Shown: positions 7,668 through 14,627 of the stretch, in pieces | How positions within the stretch are numbered: the stretch's first letter is position 1 | Layout: every line of letters begins with the position of its first letter | Source: Kitasatospora sp. SolWspMP-SS2h | Lineage (GTDB): Bacteria; Actinomycetota; Actinomycetes; Streptomycetales; Streptomycetaceae | Direction: 5' to 3' | Length of the DNA stretch: 64,000 nt | NCBI RefSeq assembly: GCF_003259315.1 | Contig: NZ_QLLT01000016.1 | Location: forward strand, 131,562 to 195,561 | Made by a program: the position numbers and the translations under genes | The notes under the pieces: generated by a model | What the model was told of the DNA's origin: nothing | Database searches by the model: none | The model's input: the letters and a program-made list of their open reading frames with translations, nothing else

Positions 7668-8699
7668 CTACCGCCGGCGCATCGCCTTGCGGGTGTTGCG
7701 CACCCGCCGGTGCATCCGCTGGACGTTGGCCAGGGTGTGCACCCGGCCGGCCACGGTCAGCCGGTACTTGAGGCGCAGGAAGGACGGGAGGGCGTCGATC
7801 CGGTCGGCCCCTATCGCGCTGACCAGCCGGGTGACGTGGCGGTGGTAGGCGTAGCGGTACTCCTGGTCGCCGTCTGGGACGGTCCAGAAGAACATCGGGA
7901 TCTCCTCGACCAGGGTGTTGTGGTCGTAGGCCCGCAGGTGCTCGCGGAAGACGGGTTCCGGCCGGTCGAGCAGCCAGGCGCGGACGAGTTCGATGGAGCG
8001 GACCCGGTCGGCGAGGCCGCGCGGGTCGGTGCGGCGCTGGGTGATCGAGCTGTCGCCGTCCTCGCGGATCCGCCAGTGGTAGACCGGCTCGGACAGCACG
8101 TCGACGCTCTCGGCCAGGAAGTGGTGCGGGACGCTGACCGGGGCGTCCTCGTAGAGCATGCCCTCGGGGTAGTCCAGGCCGGCGGCGGCGTAGAAGGAGC
8201 GCCGGTAGACCTTGTTCCAGGCGGTGCGGTCGGTGACCAGGCCGGGCAGTTCGCTGACGTGGGTGCGCAGCCGGGTCTCGGCGAACGGGCGGACGTGGAC
8301 GTGCGAGGGCTCCAGCCCGGCGGTGCGCAGCCGCAGCACGTTGCCGGTGGCGAAGTCGGAGCCGGTGGCGTCCAGGGTGTCGACCATCAGCCGGTAGGCG
8401 TCCGGCGGCACCACGTCGTCGCTGTCGACGAAGGCCAGGTAGCGGGTGCCGGGCGCGAGGTGGCGGACGCCGGTGTTGCGGGCGGCGCCGAGCCCCTGGT
8501 TCTCCTGCCGGACCAGTCGGAACCGCGGGTCGCGGGCGGCGTACCGCTCGGCGATGGCGGCGCTGGTGTCGGTGGAGCCGTCGTCGACCATGACGCACTC
8601 GAGGTCGCTGAAGGTCTGGTCGGCGATCGAGTCCAGGCAGGCGGCGAGGTAGCGCTCGACGTTGTACACCGGGACGACGACGGAGAGGCGGGGTGCCAT
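7668..8699 (-). CDS. Family 2 glycosyltransferase
   Basis: The 343-residue protein opens with the GT-A signature LSVVVPVYNVERYL, then DDGSTD (about residues 39-44) and the metal-binding DSDD (about 98-101). YEDAPVSVP and WRIREDGDSSITQR, found in GT2 enzymes that build teichoic-acid-like or capsular polymers, are also present. The C-terminal ~100 residues are basic and helical with no clear membrane segment. It should transfer a sugar from a nucleotide donor at the inner membrane face; the acceptor is unknown. ATG at 8699 is preferred. A GTG nine bases upstream is in frame but sits too close to the AAAGG site. Confidence 0.88.
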   Translation of the reverse strand: MAPRLSVVVPVYNVERYLAACLDSIADQTFSDLECVMVDDGSTDTSAAIAERYAARDPRFRLVRQENQGLGAARNTGVRHLAPGTRYLAFVDSDDVVPPDAYRLMVDTLDATGSDFATGNVLRLRTAGLEPSHVHVRPFAETRLRTHVSELPGLVTDRTAWNKVYRRSFYAAAGLDYPEGMLYEDAPVSVPHHFLAESVDVLSEPVYHWRIREDGDSSITQRRTDPRGLADRVRSIELVRAWLLDRPEPVFREHLRAYDHNTLVEEIPMFFWTVPDGDQEYRYAYHRHVTRLVSAIGADRIDALPSFLRLKYRLTVAGRVHTLANVQRMHRRVRNTRKAMRRR

Positions 8700-9171
8700 C
8701 GGCTGCACGGCCTTTCGGAACGGGCACCCTGATTGGCCGACCGGAGTGCCGCCGGGCGCGAACGCGCGAAGCGTATCCGGTCCCGACGACGTTGCGGGGA
8801 ACGCCAGATGGCGCGGAAGTGGCGGAGGAGTTCGCTCCGATTCTGCGCCCGCGGCACGCCCGCGAGGAGGAGGGCGGAGGAGCGCGACAGAACGGACGGC
8901 AGAGCGGAGGGCAGCACCGACCGACCGGACGGAGGGCGCCGCGACGGGCAGCCGAACAACCGAGCGCCGCTGCCCACCCCCGTGGGGCAACGGCGCCCGA
9001 GCATCCGGATGCCGATCCTGCCGACCGAGTCCACGGTGTGTCAACTATCGTGGATTTTTCAACGACGGCCCGGAGCGTCGGACGGTCGACCGCCGCGGTT
9101 CGGGCGCCGATTCCCCAACGATCGTGCAGAACAGGACGGACGAGGGATACGCCCGGGGGTAAGGAGCCTCT
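8700..9171. other. Divergent intergenic region, GT2 / XRE operon
   Basis: No gene is supported in these 472 bases. The stretch 9015-9055 is relatively AT-rich and holds a promoter-like sequence on the minus strand (TTGACA at 9044-9039, an 18-base spacer, then CAGGAT at 9020-9015). An inverted repeat TCCACG/CGTGGA (9030-9035 and 9049-9054) overlaps it. This would give the glycosyltransferase a leader of about 310 bases. Nothing else is recognisable. Confidence 0.4.
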
Positions 9172-9621
9172 ATGATCCGGCACATGCCCCAGGAAACCCC
9201 CCGCGCCGAAGTCCCGGACTTCGCCAGCCGCTTCCGGCGCCTGATAGCGGTGATCTACCCCAAGGACCTCGGCCGTCCCTGGCGGGACAGTGAGATCGCC
9301 GAAGGCACCGGCCTGAGCGGCACGTACATCGGCAACCTGCGCAAGGGCTCCCAGAAACCGAGCCTGGAGAACGCCGTCCGGATCGCCCGGTTCTTCGGCG
9401 TCCCGCTCGACTACTTCTCCGATTCGGAGACCGCCCGCGCGGTGGAGCAGGACCTGCGCAAGATCGAGGCGCTGCGGGACGCCAGGGTCGAGCGGATCGC
9501 CATGCGGGCGGCCGGGCTGCCGCCGGAGATGCAGGACGCCGCACTCACTATTGTGGAGCAGTTGCGGCGGGCCGTGGGCCTGACCGACGGGCAGCCGGAC
9601 GAGGCCGGCCCGGTGACGTGA
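9172..9621 (+). CDS. XRE-family helix-turn-helix regulator
   Basis: The 149-residue protein has a Cro/CI-type helix-turn-helix. Its unusual opening RRLIAVIYPKDLGRPWRDSEIAEGTGLSGTYIGNLRKGSQKPSLENAVRIARFFGVPLDYF is typical of the streptomycete regulator paired with an ImmA/IrrE protein. The second half (AVEQDLRKIEALRDARVERIAMRAAGLPPEMQDA) is helical and may dimerise or contact the partner. ATG 9172 has AAGGAG at 9161-9166; an internal ATG at 9184 lacks its own site. The stop overlaps the next GTG start (GTGA). It probably represses the operon until cleaved or sequestered by the partner. Confidence 0.88.
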   Translation: MIRHMPQETPRAEVPDFASRFRRLIAVIYPKDLGRPWRDSEIAEGTGLSGTYIGNLRKGSQKPSLENAVRIARFFGVPLDYFSDSETARAVEQDLRKIEALRDARVERIAMRAAGLPPEMQDAALTIVEQLRRAVGLTDGQPDEAGPVT

Positions 9622-10193
9622 CGGAGCGCCAGCAGGTGCCGCTGGGACACTGGCGGCTGCCGGAAGGGGTCGACGTGCGGGGTGTGGGAAGCGGACTGGG
9701 CCGGACCCGGCGCCGGATGCGGGCGGTCGCGCGCGACCTGCGCCTGCCGCCGCTGAGCACCGTCGAGGAGCTGTGCGACGCGGTCTCCGCGCACCTGGGG
9801 CGTCCGATCCGGATCGCCCCGCGCCGGATGCGGGTCGGCGAGCCCTCCGGTTTCGTCGAGCGCCTGCCCGTCGAGGACGTCGTCCACGTCGAGCAGGAGA
9901 CCTCCGGACTGCACCGGGCGCACATCGTCTGCCACGAACTGGCCCACCTGCTGTGCGGCCACCTGACCGAGCCCGCGCTGCTCGACCCGGACACCGCCCG
10001 GGTCGAACTGCCCACCATCGACCCGGAGATGCTCCGGCTGGTGCTCGGCCGCTCGCACTACGACGACGCCGCCGAGGAGGAGGCCGAGGTGCTCGGCGCC
10101 GAGCTGATGCGCCTCCTGGTGCTCGCCCCGGGCGCCGGCACCACCTCGCAGCTCGCCCCCGCGTTGGAGCACCGCAAAGGACAGCATGTCTGA
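9618..10193 (+). CDS. ImmA/IrrE family metalloprotease-like protein
   Basis: The 191-residue protein contains the zinc metalloprotease motif HELAH (residues 106-110) in HIVCHELAHLLCGHL. It also has a downstream EEEAEVLGAELM helix that can supply the third ligand, the arrangement in the ImmA/IrrE family. Homologues cleave or disarm an adjacent XRE repressor (ImmA-ImmR, IrrE-DdrO); streptomycete copies are often annotated as toxin-antitoxin toxin components. It starts within the stop codon of the XRE gene and overlaps the next gene by 8 bases, so the operon is translationally coupled. The cleavage target is inferred. Confidence 0.88.
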   Translation: MTERQQVPLGHWRLPEGVDVRGVGSGLGRTRRRMRAVARDLRLPPLSTVEELCDAVSAHLGRPIRIAPRRMRVGEPSGFVERLPVEDVVHVEQETSGLHRAHIVCHELAHLLCGHLTEPALLDPDTARVELPTIDPEMLRLVLGRSHYDDAAEEEAEVLGAELMRLLVLAPGAGTTSQLAPALEHRKGQHV

Positions 10194-11418
10194 ACTGCCG
10201 TACAACCTGGTCTACTTGGGTATCGGCAGCGCCGCCTGGCTGGTCGCCGCACTGAAGCTGCGGGCCTGGCGGCGCGACCCGTCGTTCGGGCTGCTGGTGG
10301 TCGCCCTGGCGATCGCCTCCCCGGCCACCGCCTTCCTGCTGGCCTCCCCGCTGCTGTACCGGGCGGTCGGGCACCTCACCGGCGTCGGCAACCTGGCCAC
10401 CCTGTTCGTCTACCTCGGCATCGTCGGCTTCTCCGCCGCCGCCGTGGTCCTCGCCCTGGTCTGGACCCCGCCCGAGGAGCGCGCCGGCGCCCTGATCTGG
10501 GCGCCGCTGGACGACCGGCTGCGGCAGCTGGTGCGCCGCCGCGCCGCGGTGTTCGCCGCGCTCGTCCCCGTCCTGGCCGCGCTCTTCCTGGCCGGCGGCC
10601 CGTACCGGCCCGAGACCCCGCTCACCTTCGACACCACCTTCGCCCCGCGCACCGCCACCGCGCTGTTCCTGGCGCTCTACCAGGGCCTGTTCGCCTACGC
10701 GCTGATCGACATCGGCCGGGTCTGCCTCGGCCACGCCGCCCGGCTCCCCGAGGGCTGGCTGCGCCGCGGCATCCGGCTGCTCGCCCTCGGCGCGCTCACC
10801 GCCTGCGGCTACGTGCTGTGCAAGCTCGCCGCGATCGCCCTCGCCTACGCGGGCGTCGGCGGCGCCGAGTGGCTCAGCACCGCCCTCGGCCCGGCCTTCG
10901 CCGCCCTCGGCGCGATCGGCATCACCTGCGGTTTCGCCGGCCCGGCCGGCGCCGCCTGGGCCGCCCGCCGCCGCGACTTCCGCGCCCTGCGCCCGCTCTG
11001 GGACCTGGTCTACCGCGCCGACCGCCGCCTCGCCCTGGAGGGCCCGCCCTCCCCCGCCTGGCGCGAACGCGCCGCCCTGCGCGACCTGGAGTGGCGCACC
11101 ACCCGGCGCGGGCTGGAGATCCGCGACGGCCAGCTGACGCTCCGTCCGTTCGTCGACCCCGCCGCCGTGGACGCCGCGCGGCGGCTGGCCCGCCGGGCCT
11201 CGCTCGCCCGGAGCCACCGGGACGCCCTGGTGGTCGCCGCCGCGCTGCGCTCCGCCGTCGCCGCCCTGGCCGCCGGCACCCCGCCCCGCCCCCGCGAGGA
11301 GCAGGCCGCCCTGCCCGGCCTGGACACCGACCCGGCCGAGGAGCGCGCCCACCTGGTGCTGGTCGCCTGCTACCTGCGCTCCCCGCTGCTCGACCGGGCC
11401 CTGGAACCCCTCCCGTGA
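10186..11418 (+). CDS. MAB_1171c-type multi-pass membrane protein
   Basis: The 410-residue protein has about seven hydrophobic segments in its first 250 residues (YLGIGSAAWLVAALKL, LLVVALAIASPATAFLLASPLL, FVYLGIVGFSAAAVVLALVW, AALVPVLAALFLAG, ALFLALYQGLFAYALIDI and two more). A soluble C-terminal domain of about 160 residues follows, with LRPLWDLVYRA, LRDLEWRTTRRGLEIRDGQL and a helical bundle. This layout matches the family named MAB_1171c putative transporter, whose substrate is unknown. It begins inside the ImmA/IrrE gene and ends at a GTGA overlap with the next gene. The cytoplasmic domain could be a sensor or scaffold rather than part of a transporter. Confidence 0.8.
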   Translation: MSELPYNLVYLGIGSAAWLVAALKLRAWRRDPSFGLLVVALAIASPATAFLLASPLLYRAVGHLTGVGNLATLFVYLGIVGFSAAAVVLALVWTPPEERAGALIWAPLDDRLRQLVRRRAAVFAALVPVLAALFLAGGPYRPETPLTFDTTFAPRTATALFLALYQGLFAYALIDIGRVCLGHAARLPEGWLRRGIRLLALGALTACGYVLCKLAAIALAYAGVGGAEWLSTALGPAFAALGAIGITCGFAGPAGAAWAARRRDFRALRPLWDLVYRADRRLALEGPPSPAWRERAALRDLEWRTTRRGLEIRDGQLTLRPFVDPAAVDAARRLARRASLARSHRDALVVAAALRSAVAALAAGTPPRPREEQAALPGLDTDPAEERAHLVLVACYLRSPLLDRALEPLP

Positions 11419-12098
11419 CCACCCCGCCGCCACCGGCCCGGGACGCCTTCGCCGCCCTGGTCCTGCACCGGCGCCCGCAGCGCGCCCGGGTCGGCCTGAC
11501 GCTCGGCTTCGTCCGCACCTTCGCCGTCCCCGAGATCGCCGAAGTCCTTTCCGGCACCGGGAAGTTGGCGTCCGCACCGAAGGCCCGGGCGAAGGCCACC
11601 GGCGCCATGATGTTCGCCCTGATCGGCCACGGCGTGGACAGCCCGGCCGGACGGGAGACCGTCGCCGCGCTCGCCGCGCTGCACCGCCTCCCCGGCGTGG
11701 ACGCGGAGCTGATGCGCTACGTGCTGGCCTGCTTCACCGTCTGCCCGGTCACGTACGCGGCCGGGACCGCCGCCGAACGCGAGGCCGCCGCCGCCTTCGC
11801 CGCCGCGCTCGCCGGAGCACTCGGCCTGCCGCCGCTCCCCGGGCCCACCCTGGCCGAGACCGCCGCCTGGATGCGGGAGTTCGAAACCGCCCGGTTCGCC
11901 CCCAGCGAGGCCGGCCGGCGGCTCTGGCGGGCCGTCGCCCCGGTCTTCGCCGCCCGCCTCCCCGGCCCGCTCGCCCGCCACGCCCCCGCCTTCGCCGCGG
12001 CCCTCCTCGACCCCCCGCTGCGCGCCGCCTTCGCCGTCCCCCGCCCGCCCCTGCCGCTGCGCGCGGCCGCCCGGCTCGCCTTCCGCCTGCTGCGCTGA
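11415..12098 (+). CDS. DUF2236-like (MpaB-type oxygenase-related) protein
   Basis: The 227-residue product is almost entirely helical and resembles the DUF2236 / MpaB-type oxygenase family. It has an N-terminal RARVGLTLGFVRTFAVPEIAEVL segment, KARATGAMMFALIGHG, then LHRLPGVDAELMRYVLACFTVCPVTYA, where the family has a helix after a conserved histidine. The heme-binding residues of characterised latex oxygenases cannot be assigned by eye, so catalysis is uncertain. The GTG start overlaps the previous stop (GTGA). It closes the XRE-ImmA-membrane protein operon, which suggests the four proteins work together. Confidence 0.6.
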   Translation: MTTPPPPARDAFAALVLHRRPQRARVGLTLGFVRTFAVPEIAEVLSGTGKLASAPKARAKATGAMMFALIGHGVDSPAGRETVAALAALHRLPGVDAELMRYVLACFTVCPVTYAAGTAAEREAAAAFAAALAGALGLPPLPGPTLAETAAWMREFETARFAPSEAGRRLWRAVAPVFAARLPGPLARHAPAFAAALLDPPLRAAFAVPRPPLPLRAAARLAFRLLR

Positions 12099-12154
12099 CG
12101 GGACGGCACGCGCGCAGGCGCCCGGCAGCGGGCCGGGCAGCACCGCGCGGTCGC

Positions 12155-12592
12155 TCAGCGGCGCGGGCCGTGCACCCGGCGGTAGCTCCAGGCCAGCAGG
12201 CCGAGCAGGATCAGGCCGGACAGGATCAGGCTCGACCCGGTCGCCCAGCCGGCCAGCGGCAGCGAGGGCACCAGCCCGGCGACGACGCCCGCGGCGATCA
12301 GGCCGAGTCCGGCCAGGACCGAGCCGGCGATCCGCCAGCCGGAGGCGACGCTCGCCTCGACGCCCTGCATGGCCTTGACCCGGACCGGCTCCACGAAGCG
12401 GGCGAAGGCGGGCACCGCGCGGGCGACCAGGACCATGCCGGCCAGCAGGAGCAGCATCCCGGGGCCGGGCAGCACCAGCAGCACCACGCCCACCACGATC
12501 AGGACCGCGCCGACCACCGCGAAGAGCACCCGGGCCACCGGGTGGACCTCCGTCGGATCCGCTTCGAATCCCGGCCGCTGCTGCTGGTTCAT
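12155..12592 (-). CDS. PGPGW-type transmembrane protein
   Basis: The 145-residue protein has two pairs of hydrophobic helices. The first pair surrounds LPGPGMLLLLAGMVLVA, the signature of the TIGR02611/PGPGW family of actinobacterial membrane proteins. The N-terminal 20 residues are polar and lie in the cytoplasm. No biochemical role is known. The 3' end faces the DUF2236 gene with a 56-base gap. Confidence 0.8.
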   Translation of the reverse strand: MNQQQRPGFEADPTEVHPVARVLFAVVGAVLIVVGVVLLVLPGPGMLLLLAGMVLVARAVPAFARFVEPVRVKAMQGVEASVASGWRIAGSVLAGLGLIAAGVVAGLVPSLPLAGWATGSSLILSGLILLGLLAWSYRRVHGPRR

Positions 12593-12754
12593 CAGGCCAC
12601 CCTAACCGGACGGCCCGCGGTTCCCGGTGCCCCGACACCGCCCCCGGCCGCCCGGGCACGCGTCGGGACACGCGTCGGGGCGCTCCCGCCCGGCCGAACG
12701 GACGGCCGGTCGTCCGGTCGTCCGTTCATCCGGGAGAAGCGCCCCGACGGCGGG

Positions 12755-13888
12755 TCACATCCCGTTCTTGCGGATCGGGGTGTACTCGGCCAGCTTGGAG
12801 ATCGGCTCCTCGTGCGAGACGCAGCCCTGGCTGCCGGAGTCCTCCAGGATGATCGCCCGGGTGTGCGCCGCGTCCGCCCAGCCGCCGAACAGCACCACGT
12901 GCTGCTCGTGGTCGCCGCTGGTGTGGTGGACGACCAGGGCGTCGCCCGGCTGGAGGTCCTTGCGGGCGATGTGGTGGGCGATGCCGGCCGACTCGCTGAT
13001 CAGCGGGCCGGTGGTGGTGCCGGGGCCGGGCAGGCCCCAGGCGGCGGAGAGGAAGCCGGAGCAGTCGACCCGGTAGCCGTTGGTGACGGCGCCCTGGCTG
13101 TAGCCGAGCCTGCGCTTGACCCGCTCCATCGCCCGCTCGACCATCGCCTTGCGCTCGTCGGAGACCCCGTCCAGCTTGGGCTGGGCCTTGGCGCCGCCGC
13201 CCTCGCCGTTGCGCGGGTGCCGGTGGTCGGACCAGGCGTCCCAGCTGTTGCCGTTGACGATCCTGGTCTTCCAGTCGCCGGTCGAGCGGTCCTTGAGCTT
13301 CGGGCCGTCGTGCTTGCCGCCGGGGCCGCTGACGATCCCGGAGCCGTCGTTGCCGCTGGTGTCGTGGCCGCCGCTGCCGCCCGTCCCGCCACCGCCGCCG
13401 TCGGTCCCGGTGTGCGGCGAGGAGGGCTGCCCGGTGTGGCCGCCGCCGCCTCCGCCGCCGCCGCCCTTGCCCCGGTCGGCGCTGTCGATCCCGGTGCCGG
13501 GCGACTTGGGCCCGGTCTCCTCGGAGTGCTTGCGCTTGAGGTCCTCGGCGATCTTCCGCTCGACCTCCTCGTACGAGGCGATCAGCTGCCTGATCTTGGC
13601 CGCGTCCTCGGCCAGCTCCTCGGTGAGCTTCTCCTTGGTCTTCATCAGGGCCTCGGCCCGCGCGTTGATGGCCTGCACGTCGCGGGCCACCTCCGCCAGG
13701 ATCGGGCCGGCCCCGAGGACGCCCATGATCCCGCCCGAGAACACGTCGGTGGCGGCCGCCTTCGCGACGGTCGCCTTGATGTGGCCGAGCTGCCCGGCCA
13801 TCTCCTGCATCCGCTGGTTGACCTGTGTGAAGTCCTGCTGGATCTTCAGCAGTTCGCCCGGCTGGAAGCCGAACTCGTTCCCCGCCAT
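12755..13888 (-). CDS. ESX-type coiled-coil protein with NlpC/P60-like C-terminal domain
   Basis: Residues 1-120 form a long coiled coil of the size and charge pattern of ESX/WXG100 substrates, without the WXG turn itself. Residues 122-200 are a Gly/Ser/Thr/Asp-rich linker with poly-Gly runs. The C-terminal ~120 residues look like an NlpC/P60-class cysteine peptidase: C276 in VDCSGF, GDALVV at 315-320, H330 in EQHVVLF, and an acidic pair near 349-350. Such enzymes cut peptidoglycan stem peptides. There is no Sec signal, so export by a type VII (ESX) system is inferred from the WXG100 gene 79 bases upstream. It could be a wall-remodelling enzyme or a toxin-like effector. Confidence 0.75.
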   Translation of the reverse strand: MAGNEFGFQPGELLKIQQDFTQVNQRMQEMAGQLGHIKATVAKAAATDVFSGGIMGVLGAGPILAEVARDVQAINARAEALMKTKEKLTEELAEDAAKIRQLIASYEEVERKIAEDLKRKHSEETGPKSPGTGIDSADRGKGGGGGGGGGHTGQPSSPHTGTDGGGGGTGGSGGHDTSGNDGSGIVSGPGGKHDGPKLKDRSTGDWKTRIVNGNSWDAWSDHRHPRNGEGGGAKAQPKLDGVSDERKAMVERAMERVKRRLGYSQGAVTNGYRVDCSGFLSAAWGLPGPGTTTGPLISESAGIAHHIARKDLQPGDALVVHHTSGDHEQHVVLFGGWADAAHTRAIILEDSGSQGCVSHEEPISKLAEYTPIRKNGM

Positions 13889-13967
13889 CGTGTTGTTCCC
13901 CCTGTGGTCGGCCCGGCCCGTAGCGGCCGGGCCCGGTGCGGTGCGGTCGGTCGACGCCCGGTCGGCG

Positions 13968-14312
13968 CTACAGGACGTTGGCGAGCTGCTTGACCGAGTC
14001 GCCGAGCTGCCCGAGCTCGTCCGCGACGGAGTTCAGCTCGCGGACCCGGCCCTGCGCGTGCGAGACGAAGGCGTCTGCGGCCGCACCGTGCCAGGTCAGC
14101 CCGCCGAGCACCGCGCTGACCTCGCGGCCGAGGCCGTCGACCTGCTTGCCCAGCTCGGCCAGCTCCTGGGCGATCTTGTTCAGCTCGGCGTCGGCGTCGC
14201 CGAACATCTTGCCGAGCGCCCAGTGCGCGATCTCGGCCGGAGCCATGACGATGTCCTCGCCGACCTTGACCACGTCACCGGCGAGGTGCTTGACGTCTCC
14301 CCACAGATCCAT
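13968..14312 (-). CDS. WXG100-family ESX protein
   Basis: The 114-residue protein is a two-helix hairpin. The turn is W74-H-G in LTWHGAAADAF, followed by the conserved helix VSHAQGRVRELNSVADELGQLGDSVKQLANVL. The N-terminal 30 residues extend the usual WXG100 unit. Members dimerise and are exported by ESX systems, often with a partner encoded next door, here the NlpC/P60-like protein. No EccC ATPase or other ESX machinery is in the window, so secretion would use a system elsewhere in the genome. Confidence 0.82.
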   Translation of the reverse strand: MDLWGDVKHLAGDVVKVGEDIVMAPAEIAHWALGKMFGDADAELNKIAQELAELGKQVDGLGREVSAVLGGLTWHGAAADAFVSHAQGRVRELNSVADELGQLGDSVKQLANVL

Positions 14313-14627
14313 GACCGTCCCCCTGTTTCCCCGTGGATTCCCCGAAAGCCTGTTCCCCCAAGGCTAGTCAGTGCGGGCCCCCGGGGAAACGGGCGGGTAC
14401 GGGGTGGAAGCGGGCGGGTGCCGGCGGAACCGGCGCGGCGGCCGGGCGGCGGCGGGCCGGGCGCGGGCGGCGGCGGGCCGGGCGCGGGCGGCGACGGGCC
14501 GGGCGCGGGCGGCGGCGGGCCGGGCCGGCTGTTCGCGGTCCGGCCGCCGGGCCTGTGACACTGGATGTGCTCGAAAACCGAGGTGCGCCCCGGCCCCCAC
14601 TTTTTGCAACCTAGAGGGATGCCCGCA
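14313..14627. repeat. Intergenic region with 21-base GC repeats
   Basis: No gene is supported between the WXG100 gene and hrpA. Bases ~14446-14526 consist of about 3.5 copies of a 21-base unit (GGGCCGGGCGCGGGCGGCGGC), with one copy carrying GCGACG. It is probably slippage-prone low-complexity DNA. The hrpA ribosome site AGAGGG is at 14613-14618. Confidence 0.6.

Noticed and set aside
7171..11577. A 1468-residue open frame on the minus strand across 7.2-11.6 kb
   Set aside because: It is antisense to the XRE-ImmA-membrane protein genes and others, and its protein is low-complexity Arg/Gly/Ala. Long antisense frames are normal in DNA of this GC content.
14446..14526. CRISPR-like array
   Set aside because: The unit is a 21-base tandem repeat with no spacers.
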